Assembly: GCA_026129745.1 (NCBI GenBank)
Contig: JAHCHL010000013.1
Span: 1 to 64,000, forward strand
Direction: 5' to 3'
DNA length: 64,000 nucleotides
DNA from: Fimbriimonadales bacterium
GTDB lineage: Bacteria > Armatimonadota > Fimbriimonadia > Fimbriimonadales > ATM1
Made by a program: the position numbers and the translations under genes. Numbering within the stretch: position 1 is the first letter of the stretch; each line of letters begins with the position of its first letter. Under the pieces are notes generated by a model that saw nothing but the letters and a program-made list of their open reading frames with translations, made no database searches and was not told the origin of the DNA. This document shows, one piece after another, positions 1-9,015 of the stretch.

Positions 1-2
1 TC

Positions 3-788
3 AAGGACCCCGACAAGTACTACTGGAACAACGTCCACGGCCCCGTCCAGCTCCTCCACCTCGCCAAAAACAAGCTCGAAAAGGTCGTCTTCAGCAGCAG
101 CGCGGCCGTCTATGGCGAGCCTGACAGCGTCCCCATCCCCGAAAGCCACCCCACACGCCCCAAAAGCCCCTACGGCGAAACCAAACTCGTCATCGAGCGG
201 CTCCTCGACAGCTACGCCCAAGCCTACGGAATCAAAACCGTCTCCCTCCGGTACTTCAACGCAGCCGGGTCCGACCCCGACGGCGACCTCGGCGAAGACC
301 ACGAACCCGAAGAGCACCTCATCCCCCTCGCCGTCCTCGCCGCCATGGGACTCAGGCCGCCCCTCACCATCTTCGGAGACGACTACCCGACCCCGGACGG
401 AACCTGCATTCGCGACTACGTCCACGTCTCCGACCTCGCCGAAGCCCACCTCGCCGCCCTCGAAAGCGATTGCCCGCCCGTCATCAATCTCGGGTCCGGC
501 AAAGGCCATAGCGTCCGCGAGGTCATCGCGACCGTCGAAAAGATCGTCGGCCCCGTCCCACACACCGTCGGCCCTCGCAGGCCCGGCGACCCCGCGCGCC
601 TCGTCGCATCCAACGACCTCGCCCGCCGCGTGCTCGGCTGGAAACCCCAATACGGCCTCGAAGACATGGTCGCGCACGCCCACGCCTGGCGGCGCAAGTT
701 TCCGAAAGGATACGCCGGTGCTCCGCGCAGCTATGTGCGGAGAAAGCCCCTCGCCAGCAAGACGAAGCCCCCCCGCAACAAAGAATAG
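3..788 (+). CDS. galE: UDP-glucose 4-epimerase, C-terminal part (cut by window edge)
   Basis: This is an extended short-chain dehydrogenase that interconverts UDP-glucose and UDP-galactose in the cytoplasm. The reading frame is open from base 3. It shows the SSSAAVYGE strand, the catalytic YGETK (YxxxK) pair, the RYFNAAGSDPDG loop and the HLIPLAVLAA and CIRDYVHVSDLAEAH segments typical of GalE. The N-terminal Rossmann GxxGxxG motif lies outside the window. The C-terminus has a short basic extension (RRKPLASKTKPPRNKE) beyond the usual family end. Codons end strongly in C (CTC, GCC, ACC), unlike most of the window. The family call is firm; exact sugar specificity is inferred. Confidence 0.93.
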   Translation, partial: KDPDKYYWNNVHGPVQLLHLAKNKLEKVVFSSSAAVYGEPDSVPIPESHPTRPKSPYGETKLVIERLLDSYAQAYGIKTVSLRYFNAAGSDPDGDLGEDHEPEEHLIPLAVLAAMGLRPPLTIFGDDYPTPDGTCIRDYVHVSDLAEAHLAALESDCPPVINLGSGKGHSVREVIATVEKIVGPVPHTVGPRRPGDPARLVASNDLARRVLGWKPQYGLEDMVAHAHAWRRKFPKGYAGAPRSYVRRKPLASKTKPPRNKE

Positions 789-1001
789 CCACTCGGCCGC
801 GAAGCGCAGCTGCGCCGCTACGATGCATGGCCGCTTGGCTGCGAAGCAAATGAAGCGCCCTGTTTCGCGCAATGCTTCGGATGCGAATCGGCGTCGCATT
901 TCTTTGCCGCGCAGCCCTTAAGTTTCATCGCATAGCTGCCGATATACACGACAGAAGTCGGCGCGCGGCGATGCGGTTCGCGCTGCCGCAAGGAGGTTAC
1001 G

Positions 1002-1649
1002 ATGAGTAACTACAACAAAATGACAGACGCGCAATTTTTGCAATTTGCGCAGAACTTTTTGAACGTCGCCGAATCGAATTCGTCGGCGCTCGGACTCAAC
1101 GAAGGCCAGATCGGACAAATGAATTCTGCCCTTGGCCAATATTCCACCGCGCTGACCGCACGAACGAACGCATTCGACGCGGCGAAAGCAGCGACCACGA
1201 CGAAAAACACGAAAAAGCAATCGATGCTGGACCTCGTTCGCTTGTATGCGAATCAATGGCAAGCGAATCCGAGCATCAGCAACACGCTCAAACAGCAGCT
1301 CGGCTTGCCGATTCACGACAACACGCCGACTCCGCGCCCTGTGTTCACTCCGACTGACCTTTATGTTCGCACCATCTGCAGCGGCACAAACTGGCTGCGA
1401 TGGAATCGCAACGGAAACTTTCCGCAGACTGTTTTCGAGATTCAATACAGCTACGACAATCCGAACAGTTGGGAATGGCTCGACGTCACAACGAAATCGG
1501 AGTTTCGACACACCGATCAGACTCCCGGCCGCGTCGTTTACTATCGCGTTCGCGCGAAACGTCCAACCGGAATCTCCGATTGGTCGAACGTCGGCGTCGC
1601 GTACGGCAGTTGGCCTCCTACGGAACTCACACTCGAAGAAGCGGCTTAG
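1002..1649 (+). CDS. Hypothetical protein with C-terminal fibronectin III-like domain
   Basis: The protein has 215 residues. The ATG is preceded by a strong Shine-Dalgarno sequence (AAGGAGG about 5 bases upstream). The first ~90 residues are predicted helical (MTDAQFLQFAQNFLNVAE..., rich in Ala, Asn and Gln). After a Pro-rich hinge (TPTPRPVFTP) comes a beta-rich segment with LRWNRNG, FEIQYSYD, VYYRVRAKRPTGISDWSNV, the pattern of a fibronectin type III fold. There is no signal peptide, membrane helix or recognisable catalytic motif. It converges with the M14 peptidase gene and shares a terminator hairpin with it. Function unknown; an adhesive or scaffolding role is only a guess. Confidence 0.8.
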   Translation: MSNYNKMTDAQFLQFAQNFLNVAESNSSALGLNEGQIGQMNSALGQYSTALTARTNAFDAAKAATTTKNTKKQSMLDLVRLYANQWQANPSISNTLKQQLGLPIHDNTPTPRPVFTPTDLYVRTICSGTNWLRWNRNGNFPQTVFEIQYSYDNPNSWEWLDVTTKSEFRHTDQTPGRVVYYRVRAKRPTGISDWSNVGVAYGSWPPTELTLEEAA

Positions 1650-1675
1650 CCCGCGTTCTGTGTCCTCCTCGTTTG

Positions 1676-1713
1676 CGCGCCCCCCTCTTGTGGAGGGGGG
1701 TGCGTTCTCTTAT
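1676..1713 (+). terminator. Hairpin between convergent genes, likely bidirectional terminator
   Basis: An 8-bp perfect stem of CCCCCCTC (1680-1687) and GAGGGGGG (1693-1700) encloses a 5-base loop and is followed on the plus strand by a pyrimidine-rich TTCTCTTATCTC. It lies between the stops of the fibronectin-like gene (1649) and the M14 peptidase (1710). Confidence 0.6.
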
Positions 1714-4223
1714 CTCGTTTGTGCGGCGTTCAGCACCATCTGATAGCTGCCGACGGTCATCGCGCGCCAGAACGGATTGAACGCGAACAGAACGACGCGC
1801 CCTTCGCCGACTGGGCATTCGATGAGCGCGGCTTGGTTCGCGAGTTCGTCGGGATTCGCGAGCATTCCTGAGACGAGCAATTGGTTCGCGTTCGCGAATC
1901 GCAGCAGTACGTTCGGTCTCGGCGCTTGCGGTGTGGTCGCCCCCCCGCGATCGCTGTCGCCCTCTTCGCGCCGCGCGGTGTATTGCGCTCTTCCCTGCAC
2001 GACGTCGGCGTCGGTGAGCGATCCGCGCCCGCTCGGCCGGGAGGGTGTCCCCCCTCCTCCGCCACCGCCGCCCGTCGAAAGAATGGGCAACGAGTTCGCG
2101 TTGAAATACACCGACACGTTGTCCTGATAGCCTTGCAAGATGTCGCTTTCTTGCGCGACTCTTCGGGTGAGGAACACGCCGCCCGGCGCTTGCAGCGATT
2201 GCGGCTGATTGATGCTGACGCCGCTGACGATGCCGTAATCGACCATCACCGCGCACATTCTTCCGATGGCGATGATCGTCCCCCCCTCCTGCGCGAAATT
2301 ACGCAGATTGATGAGGCCTTCGAGTTCGATGCCCCCCCGAATGTCGTCGGTTGAATCAGGCCCGCCGAGGCTCTCTAAACCCGGCATGGACTTCCAAGGA
2401 ATCGGCTGCCCTGTTTTCGGAATGCCGTTTACGATGCTCTGCGCGGTTCCGCGCGTTTGTGGGAGGATGATGACGTCGTACTTGCTTTTTAGGTTTGGAT
2501 TGTCGCGCAGTTCATGCACAGAAGTGTATGTGTATGGCACGCCGATCATGTCGAACGCGATTCGCACCCAGCCTTCGTCCTGCGTCGATTGCCACGTGTG
2601 CACGACGGCGATTCTTCCGAGTTTGTCGCGATCGACGTTTGCATTGGGTATGCGCGCCGGCGACATTTTGCTGTCGAGGATTGCGGCGTCGGTGACGCGT
2701 GTCACGTCGAGGTCGAACAACGGCCCGAGCTGCCAACCGGTGTCGTCGTAGCTGCGCGGATCGTTCGGGTTGTAATACTGTTTGTCGAGCATCATGTCGA
2801 CGAACCGCGAGTACGGCTGGTCGGATCGCACGACGATCGTTCCGCGTTTGTATTCTTTTCCTGCGACGGTCACGTCCTCGTCGAGTTGATGCATTTCGAT
2901 GCCTTGCCGTTGCATCGTTTCCATGAGGATTCGCAGCTGCGCGAAGCGGTTGTCGCGCGCTTCGATGACGTACGCCGCCGGCCCTTCCTTCCACGGCTTT
3001 TGCGTTGAGCGGAGCGATTTGAGATAGAAGTTTTCCATGAACTTCTTGCGGTCCGTCGCGAATTTGTTGAGCGCGATGAGCGCGCCGCTTTGCATAAGAT
3101 TTGTGTTATTGCGAATCGACCATCTCACTTGCGGGAACGGCGGGTTCGGCCTGTACCAAACGCGCTCCGTGTTGCCGGCGCTTCGCACGCCGGTGTCCGC
3201 CCCCCCTCCCGAGAACGTTTCGTAGAATCGTCCGATCGCGTTGTGTCCGTGCGCGACGGTGAAGCCGTAATTCGCGGCCCATCCGTCGTAGAATCCGTGC
3301 GTCCAGACGCCCGGCACGCCGCGCCGCGTCATCTCTCCGACTTCGGTGTACGCGAGTTCGTGCCATTCGTCGATCACGATCGGATCGAGCCACGGGTTGT
3401 ATGGGCCGGTGCCGGTGCTGACGTAAAGGTACGGCACGGACTCGTGCAGGTCGTGAAACACCTGCGGCTTGTATTCGAGCCACTTTCGAGTGACCGCTTT
3501 GCTGAGTTCGAGCGTCAGCATCATTCCGTCGCGATTGCAGTCGTGCGCGACGTACTTGCCCCAATAGATGAGGGGGGGGACGGGCTTGTCGGGATTCGCT
3601 TTGCGATAGTTGTAGATGTCGACGACGCGTTCTCTTCCATCGGGATCGAGTGCGGGCGTGATCATGACGATCGCGTTTTTGCGGATGTTTTGGATGAGCG
3701 GGGACTCGCAGACCGCGAGGCGATAGAGCATCTCGATCACCATTTCGGGGGGGCCCGTTTCGCTGCAGTGCATCCCTGCGGTGAGCCAATACATAGGAAT
3801 CGCTTCATCGACGAGAGCTTCTGCTTGGTCGGCGGTGATCTTTCTCGGGTCGGCGAGCAGGTTGTTGACTTCTTTGAGTCTTTCCAGGCGCGCTAAGTTC
3901 GATTCGTCTGAGATGAGCACGACCCCAAGTTCCCTGCCCTCTTCGCTGGTGCCCATGCGTTCGTACTTCACGCGGGGCGATGCGTCGGCGATTCGCTTGA
4001 AGTAGGCGAGGGACTTGCTGTATGAGGTGAGCAAATTCGGCGCGCCCACGATGTAGCCAAGATGCTCTTTCGGTGTCGGAATTCCTGGCGAGATCGGAAG
4101 GTGATCGACCAACTCCGTGAGGAAGAACGTTTCGGTCGTGTATTCGCGGATCAGGCGCGTATATTCCTCATCGATCGGTTGCGAGACCGGGGCAACGAGA
4201 AGCGCAAACATAGCGGGGATCAT
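1710..4223 (-). CDS. M14-family zinc carboxypeptidase, secreted
   Basis: A metallopeptidase of 837 residues with an N-terminal export signal (IPAMFALLVAPVSQP). Carboxypeptidase A-type zinc ligands are visible: H152 and E155 in the HxxE motif GMHCSETG, and H260 in FHDLHES. Substrate-binding HDCNRDG lies around 227-233 and the likely catalytic Glu is E335 in GRFYETFSG. The ~450-residue C-terminal part (LGRIAVVHTW, KYDVIILPQ, EGGTIIAIG) resembles a class I glutamine-amidotransferase-like fold often attached to this M14 subfamily. A Gly-rich insert (eight glycines, then TPSRPSGRGS) sits near residue 725. A paralogue lies at 5319-7772 on the other strand. GC-rich, with many GCG and CGC codons. Substrate unknown. 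Confidence 0.88.
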   Translation of the reverse strand: MIPAMFALLVAPVSQPIDEEYTRLIREYTTETFFLTELVDHLPISPGIPTPKEHLGYIVGAPNLLTSYSKSLAYFKRIADASPRVKYERMGTSEEGRELGVVLISDESNLARLERLKEVNNLLADPRKITADQAEALVDEAIPMYWLTAGMHCSETGPPEMVIEMLYRLAVCESPLIQNIRKNAIVMITPALDPDGRERVVDIYNYRKANPDKPVPPLIYWGKYVAHDCNRDGMMLTLELSKAVTRKWLEYKPQVFHDLHESVPYLYVSTGTGPYNPWLDPIVIDEWHELAYTEVGEMTRRGVPGVWTHGFYDGWAANYGFTVAHGHNAIGRFYETFSGGGADTGVRSAGNTERVWYRPNPPFPQVRWSIRNNTNLMQSGALIALNKFATDRKKFMENFYLKSLRSTQKPWKEGPAAYVIEARDNRFAQLRILMETMQRQGIEMHQLDEDVTVAGKEYKRGTIVVRSDQPYSRFVDMMLDKQYYNPNDPRSYDDTGWQLGPLFDLDVTRVTDAAILDSKMSPARIPNANVDRDKLGRIAVVHTWQSTQDEGWVRIAFDMIGVPYTYTSVHELRDNPNLKSKYDVIILPQTRGTAQSIVNGIPKTGQPIPWKSMPGLESLGGPDSTDDIRGGIELEGLINLRNFAQEGGTIIAIGRMCAVMVDYGIVSGVSINQPQSLQAPGGVFLTRRVAQESDILQGYQDNVSVYFNANSLPILSTGGGGGGGGTPSRPSGRGSLTDADVVQGRAQYTARREEGDSDRGGATTPQAPRPNVLLRFANANQLLVSGMLANPDELANQAALIECPVGEGRVVLFAFNPFWRAMTVGSYQMVLNAAQTR

Positions 4224-4267
4224 GTCGCCTGAATTCGATTTTGGAGAGGGGGAATCCTGCTAAAGCA

Positions 4268-4291
4268 GAACGCCCCCTGTCGGGGGCGTTC
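4268..4291 (-). terminator. Rho-independent-like terminator of the Pro/Lys-rich secreted protein gene
   Basis: A GC-rich inverted repeat (AACGCCCC ... GGGGCGTT, 4269-4290) with a 5-base centre lies about 20 bases past the stop of the minus-strand gene at 4311 and before the start of the M14 gene at 4223. The following minus-strand run (CTGCTTTAG) is only moderately T-rich, so termination strength is uncertain. Confidence 0.6.
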
Positions 4292-4310
4292 GGATCGATT
4301 TTGGGTGGGC

Positions 4311-5219
4311 TTACTTGCCCTTGCCCTTCTTTTGCGCAGGCGGGCTGCTTGATTTTGCGGACTTGCCGGGCGAGTTTTGGACGCCGGCTACCTTCTTCGC
4401 AGCCTTACCACCGTCCATTGCGGACTTCTTGTTCCCTGGCGGGCTCGCGATGCCCGGTCGGTTTTGCGACGTCACACCTTTTTGCGGCTGCTTGCCGGGT
4501 GATGACTTCCCTTTGCCTTGCAGAGCCTTCGGGCCGCTCTTGCTATCGCTAAGCCCTTTGGTTGGCTTTTGGCCCTGCTTGATTTGGGGATTTTTCGGAC
4601 CGACGATCAGGGACTTCTGTCCGATTCCGCGATTGTCGGATGCCTTAGCGGACTTTCCGGGGTTGTTTACTACGATTGTGGGGCTTTGTCGCACGATCGC
4701 CCTCTCTTCCCACGGTCTGGCACTGATCGTCTCAGCTGCGAAGAACTGCGCCTTCCGGGGCTTTGTTGCGTGCTGTACGATGGTCACCCTCGGCTGATTG
4801 GTGACGGTGAGATATCTCGGAGCATAGTCGTCATCATCTGCATCGAATCTGTACGCCCACTGCCCGGTGTATGGGTGGCCGTAATAGACTTCCCTGTACA
4901 TGGGCTGGTAGACGTAGACCTTCTTCGGTTTTTTCGGCTTATGCACGACTACCGGGTAGTGATAGAAGGTCGGGACAACGACAACCGGCTGATAGACTGG
5001 TACCGCCACGTATGCAGGGTAAGGCTCATAGTAAACGTACCTCGCGGGGTACGGGTTACCAAAGTTGAGCCAGAAAGACCAGCCTGAGCCGGCATGGCTG
5101 CTCGAGTAGTAGCTGAGTCCTCCGGAAAGGCCCGGACTCGGGGCGTATGCTGGGACGGCTACTGTCTGTACGTGAAGCGGGGTCGCAAGGACGACCGCCG
5201 CGGCAATCATCAACGTCAT
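4311..5219 (-). CDS. Secreted Tyr/Pro-rich and Lys/Ser/Gly-rich low-complexity protein
   Basis: A 302-residue protein. The N-terminus is a cleavable-type signal (MTLMIAAAVVLATPLHV). A Tyr/Pro/Val-rich region follows (NPYPARYVYYEPYPAYVAV, YHYPVVVHKPKKPKKVYVYQ). The last ~120 residues are rich in Lys, Gly, Ser and Pro and end GKGK, so the tail is strongly basic and probably disordered. The tail could bind polyanions or the cell wall; no known domain is recognisable. The minus-strand start is preceded by AAGGAGG about 5 bases upstream, so ATG 5219 is well supported. It is transcribed away from the plus-strand M14 gene and ends in its own hairpin. Confidence 0.75.
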   Translation of the reverse strand: MTLMIAAAVVLATPLHVQTVAVPAYAPSPGLSGGLSYYSSSHAGSGWSFWLNFGNPYPARYVYYEPYPAYVAVPVYQPVVVVPTFYHYPVVVHKPKKPKKVYVYQPMYREVYYGHPYTGQWAYRFDADDDDYAPRYLTVTNQPRVTIVQHATKPRKAQFFAAETISARPWEERAIVRQSPTIVVNNPGKSAKASDNRGIGQKSLIVGPKNPQIKQGQKPTKGLSDSKSGPKALQGKGKSSPGKQPQKGVTSQNRPGIASPPGNKKSAMDGGKAAKKVAGVQNSPGKSAKSSSPPAQKKGKGK

Positions 5220-5318
5220 TTCAAGCCTCCTTAGCTATGGTTGATAGCCACTCAAGTCCTTAGACGACCGACCGTTGGCAAGGGTTCGGCCATGTGCGGT
5301 CGGTGTAGACTGAGACCC

Positions 5319-7772
5319 ATGAGAGGAATCGGCATCCTCGCCGGAATTGGGCTATCAGCGATCCTTCCGGCGCACGTGACGTCTCCCAAGGAGTTCTTTG
5401 GACATGAGGTTGGCGCGGACTACTACCTTTCCAATTTTCAGCAGATGCACACCTATTGGAAGAAGCTCGATGCAGAGAGCGAGCGAATGCAGCTCAAGGT
5501 TATCGGGAAGACTTCGGAGGGCCGGGACCAGATCATGGCAATTGTCACGTCACCGGCAAACTTCAAGAAACTTGAGGAATATCGCTCGATCTCCAAAAGG
5601 CTCGCCATGGTCAAAGGCTTGTCCGATTTGCAAGCGCGGGAGTTGGCGAAAGTCGGAAAAGCAGTAGTCTGGATCGATGGCGGGCTTCACTCTACGGAGA
5701 CGCTCGGCCCGCAACAGTTAATCGAAACGGTGTATCGACTATTGTCGAACGACGACGAAGAGACGCTTCGGATACTCAACGATGTGATCATCTTGTTCGT
5801 TCATGCTAATCCAGATGGGATGGACCTTGTATCCAATTGGTACATGCGCGAAGAGGATCAAACCAAGCGCGCTATGAACATTCCTCGTCTGTATCAAAAG
5901 TACATTGGCCACGACAACAATCGAGATTTTTATGCGGCGACTCAGATTGAAACGCAAAATATGAATCATGTGATGTATCGCGAGTGGCTACCACAGATCA
6001 TGTACAACCATCATCAGACCGGACCGGCTGGCACGGTCATGTTTGCACCGCCATTTAGAGATCCATTCAATCATCGCATCGACCCAGGTGTGATGAGCGG
6101 AATTGACTTAGTCGGTGCGGCGATGATGCAGCGCTTTGTTGCTCTCAATATGCCGGGAGTAACAACTAAGACAGGCGCGTCGTATTCCGCTTGGTGGAAC
6201 GGCGGACTTCGCACTACCGCCTACTTTCACAACATTATCGGCATTTTGACAGAGACTATTGGCAGTCCAACCCCTTCTCGCATTCCATTTGTCGCAGGCC
6301 GCAGGGTGCCACAAGGAAACCTGATTTTTCCAATCGAACCAAGAGAATGGAAGTTTCGATACTCCGTCGAGTATTCCGTGCAAGCGAACATGGCCATTCT
6401 CGATCTTGCATCCCGCTTTCGGGAGAAACTATTGCTCGACATATATCAAATGGGCAAACGGCAAGTATTGCTTGGCAGCAAAGACTCATGGACAGACTTG
6501 CCTTCAAAGGTCGAGGGTGTGCGATCGATCCAAGAGCTGAGAAAGCCCGAACTTCGCAACCCCAGAGGTTTCATCATTCCATCAGACCAGCCGGAATTCC
6601 CTCTTGCACTTAGGTTCGCGAATTCACTTATGTCGACTGGAGTAATCGTGCATCGAGCTACAAACGATTTTTGGATCAGAACGACGCGGTATCCAGCTGG
6701 TTCACTTGTATTTCGCTGTGACCAGCCATTTCGCGCTCATGTCTTGGACATGTTTGAGCCACAAGATCATCCAAACGATGTGCCTGCACCCGGTGCCGCC
6801 CCCATTCCACCTTATGATGTTGCTGGATACACATACGCTTTTCAAATGGGATTCCAGTTTGATCGCATTTTGGACGCATTCGGCGGGCCTTTTGAAGAAC
6901 TTAATTATCCCATTGACGTCGAGTCGATTCGGCATCAGTTCGACCCAGCAAACACATGGAGTTATCGTGACGCATTCGCACGAATGCGACGCGGCGATTC
7001 GATAACTTTAGCTGGCCGCACTGTTTCCAGAAGTCCCAAGATTGCTCTATGGGACCGCTATGGTGGCTCCATGCCATCAGGTTGGACACGTTGGATCTTT
7101 GATACTGTAGGAATCGATTATCGAGTCGTCTTCCCCGCAGAGCTCGATCAAGGCAACTTGAAGAATAAGTACGACGTTATCGTGCTTCCTTCCGGTGCGG
7201 TTCCTGCAAATCTTCGTTCTCCACAAGAGTCGCAAACTGAACGAGTTCCTGAGGAGTTTCACCATATGTTAGGGTCAATATCTCAAACAACGGTTACCAA
7301 ACTAAGGGAGTTCTTGGAGGAGGGCGGAACGCTTATAGCAGTTGGTACATCGACTACTATCGCTTATGCTCTCGATCTGGGCGTGGAAGATGCTCTTAGT
7401 GAAGGTGGGAGGGCGTTGCCACGTTCTCGATTTTACATTCCGGGCTCGCTACTCGAAGTACAAGTCGACACTTCATTTCCAGTTGCTTCCGGCATGGATT
7501 CGACTGCGATGGTCATGTTTTCGAATAGTCCGACTTTCACAGTTTCCGGTTCGAATGTAAGGCCAATTGCAAGATACGGCGAAGGCAATCCACTGCGATC
7601 AGGCTGGATTCTCGGGCCGGAATACCTACAGAACAAAGTCGCAATTGCCGAGGCCGACGTCGGGAGGGGGCGACTGTTTCTGTTTGCGCCGGAGATCACG
7701 TTCCGGGGCCAGTCTTGGGGCACGTTTAGGTTGTTGTTCAATGCAATACTGTTGGCAGGAACTGCGAATTAG
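5319..7772 (+). CDS. M14-family zinc carboxypeptidase, secreted (second paralogue)
   Basis: The chosen ATG at 5319 gives 817 residues with a clean signal peptide (MRGIGILAGIGLSAILPAHV); an in-frame TTG at 5241 would add 26 residues ahead of it. Zinc ligands are H124 and E127 (GGLHSTETLG) and H232 (MYNHHQTG), with GHDNNRDF at the Arg-binding position and a catalytic Glu in ILTETIG. The C-terminal half has the same amidotransferase-like fold as the paralogue (KYDVIVLPSG, EGGTLIAVGTSTT). No SD is obvious, so translation may be leaderless. Codon use is much more AT-rich than in the 1710-4223 paralogue. The 3' end overlaps the next lipoprotein gene by 32 bases. Confidence 0.88.
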   Translation: MRGIGILAGIGLSAILPAHVTSPKEFFGHEVGADYYLSNFQQMHTYWKKLDAESERMQLKVIGKTSEGRDQIMAIVTSPANFKKLEEYRSISKRLAMVKGLSDLQARELAKVGKAVVWIDGGLHSTETLGPQQLIETVYRLLSNDDEETLRILNDVIILFVHANPDGMDLVSNWYMREEDQTKRAMNIPRLYQKYIGHDNNRDFYAATQIETQNMNHVMYREWLPQIMYNHHQTGPAGTVMFAPPFRDPFNHRIDPGVMSGIDLVGAAMMQRFVALNMPGVTTKTGASYSAWWNGGLRTTAYFHNIIGILTETIGSPTPSRIPFVAGRRVPQGNLIFPIEPREWKFRYSVEYSVQANMAILDLASRFREKLLLDIYQMGKRQVLLGSKDSWTDLPSKVEGVRSIQELRKPELRNPRGFIIPSDQPEFPLALRFANSLMSTGVIVHRATNDFWIRTTRYPAGSLVFRCDQPFRAHVLDMFEPQDHPNDVPAPGAAPIPPYDVAGYTYAFQMGFQFDRILDAFGGPFEELNYPIDVESIRHQFDPANTWSYRDAFARMRRGDSITLAGRTVSRSPKIALWDRYGGSMPSGWTRWIFDTVGIDYRVVFPAELDQGNLKNKYDVIVLPSGAVPANLRSPQESQTERVPEEFHHMLGSISQTTVTKLREFLEEGGTLIAVGTSTTIAYALDLGVEDALSEGGRALPRSRFYIPGSLLEVQVDTSFPVASGMDSTAMVMFSNSPTFTVSGSNVRPIARYGEGNPLRSGWILGPEYLQNKVAIAEADVGRGRLFLFAPEITFRGQSWGTFRLLFNAILLAGTAN

Positions 7773-8706
7773 AGCGCTCGGCATCCCCTGTGTCTACGTT
7801 GTACTGGCACTCTTGTTTGTTGCGCTTGGGTGCCAAAAAGGACCAGAGGGAAACGTAGCGCTGCTCATCAAACAGTTGAGAGAAGTCACGGGCAATACAG
7901 TTGAGACTGAGCGGATCGTTTCAGAACTTGTCAAAATAGGCGAACCCGCCATAGAACCCCTCGTGGGATTGTTCAGTGAAGATGATCGACTCCTCATTGA
8001 CGCTGCGAGCGAAGCACTGTCTCGCATTCCAGATGCAGTTCCCGTGCTTGAGCGAGTCGCGTTGGATAGGAAGAAACAAACCGATGTGCGGGCAATGGCT
8101 TGCACAACGCTTAGCAAAATGCAGGATGACCGCGCGTTTGATTCGTTGCTGTCTGTCTCCAAAGACCCGGACCCTCAACTAAGACCCTACGCAATTCGGG
8201 CACTTGGAGGCCTAAAACTTCCACGAGTATTCGATGAGCTTGTTCTCATCTTGCAATCTGGTGATAAGGACGATGCTGGAGCCGCAGGTCTTGCTCTTGG
8301 ACGATTCGGTGATCGCAGGGCAACTCCGCTGATTGTGGACGAGATCAGGCAGAAGAAGGATGGACGCAGATATGCGATGATTGCCGGACTTGGGCTGCTA
8401 AGTGACCCAAGCGCTCTGCCACTTCTTGTGGAGGTTGCACGTGGAGCGGATGTGCAAGGGATGACTATGGCCATCGAGGCCATTGGCAAAATCGCTGAGG
8501 CGGGTGATGCAAAGGCGCGCGAAACTCTCATTGGAATGATCTCAGAGGTTGGATTTCCAGGGCGACTCGATGCAGTCTTGGCATTCGGCCCAATTGCAAG
8601 AGAGTCCGATCTGCCTGTGCTTCGAATTGCGGCAAGCGACGGCGAGTCTCAGATTCGGACTGCCGCACAGCGGATTGTCGACCGTCTTGAGTCCGGTCAA
8701 CAGTAG
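7741..8706 (+). CDS. HEAT-repeat lipoprotein
   Basis: Start ATG 7741 lies inside the end of the M14 gene and gives 321 residues. The N-terminus carries a lipoprotein signal with lipobox VALGC (YVVLALLFVALGCQKG). The mature part consists of repeated ~30-residue helical pairs (GEPAIEPLVGLFSEDDRLLIDAASEALSRI; DPQLRPYAIRALGGL; DPSALPLLVEVA), the pattern of HEAT/PBS-lyase repeats, which usually form protein-binding scaffolds. No catalytic motif is visible. The overlap suggests translational coupling to the peptidase, so the two may act in the same envelope compartment. The partner protein is unknown. Confidence 0.82.
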   Translation: MQYCWQELRIRALGIPCVYVVLALLFVALGCQKGPEGNVALLIKQLREVTGNTVETERIVSELVKIGEPAIEPLVGLFSEDDRLLIDAASEALSRIPDAVPVLERVALDRKKQTDVRAMACTTLSKMQDDRAFDSLLSVSKDPDPQLRPYAIRALGGLKLPRVFDELVLILQSGDKDDAGAAGLALGRFGDRRATPLIVDEIRQKKDGRRYAMIAGLGLLSDPSALPLLVEVARGADVQGMTMAIEAIGKIAEAGDAKARETLIGMISEVGFPGRLDAVLAFGPIARESDLPVLRIAASDGESQIRTAAQRIVDRLESGQQ

Positions 8707-8752
8707 AACCAAGTGCAACCAAATTCCCAGGGCGGGGGTAAGTTCTTCTGCA

Positions 8753-9010
8753 ATGGGCGACTTGTTTTGGTTCTGCATAATTGGACTGATCGCCGGAGCG
8801 CTTGCAAAAGCGATAGTGCCGGGCACTCACCGGGAACCAAAGGGATGCTTGATGACCATGTTCTTAGGCATGGCCGGATCGATTCTTGTTGGATTCTTGA
8901 TGAGGCTCCTCTTCGGAACTGCAGGCAGCGGCAGCTTTATTGGAACCATCGTTGGCGCAACGATTGGAGCTGTCCTGCTCATCATGATGTTTCGGAAGTT
9001 CTGGAAGTAG
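8753..9010 (+). CDS. GlsB/YeaQ/YmgE family small membrane protein
   Basis: An 85-residue inner-membrane protein with three hydrophobic segments and the family's glycine pattern: FWFCIIGLIAGALAKAIVPG, then GCLMTMFLGMAGSILVGFL and GSFIGTIVGATIGAVLLI. This matches the so-called transglycosylase-associated protein family, often stress-induced, whose biochemical role is not established. Length is normal. The ATG at 8753 follows a GGCGGGGG-rich leader after the HEAT lipoprotein gene and may be co-transcribed with it. Confidence 0.88.
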   Translation: MGDLFWFCIIGLIAGALAKAIVPGTHREPKGCLMTMFLGMAGSILVGFLMRLLFGTAGSGSFIGTIVGATIGAVLLIMMFRKFWK

Positions 9011-9015
9011 CGCAA

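Noticed and set aside
112-921. 269-codon open frame over the galE end
   Set aside because: Low-complexity Ser/Thr/Pro translation out of frame with the GalE signature motifs; it is an artefact of the GC-rich sequence.
3090-3896. Long plus-strand open frame of 268 codons opposite the first M14 gene
   Set aside because: It is antisense to a well-supported metallopeptidase, has biased Arg/Val/Asp content typical of shadow frames in GC-rich DNA, and no SD or domain.
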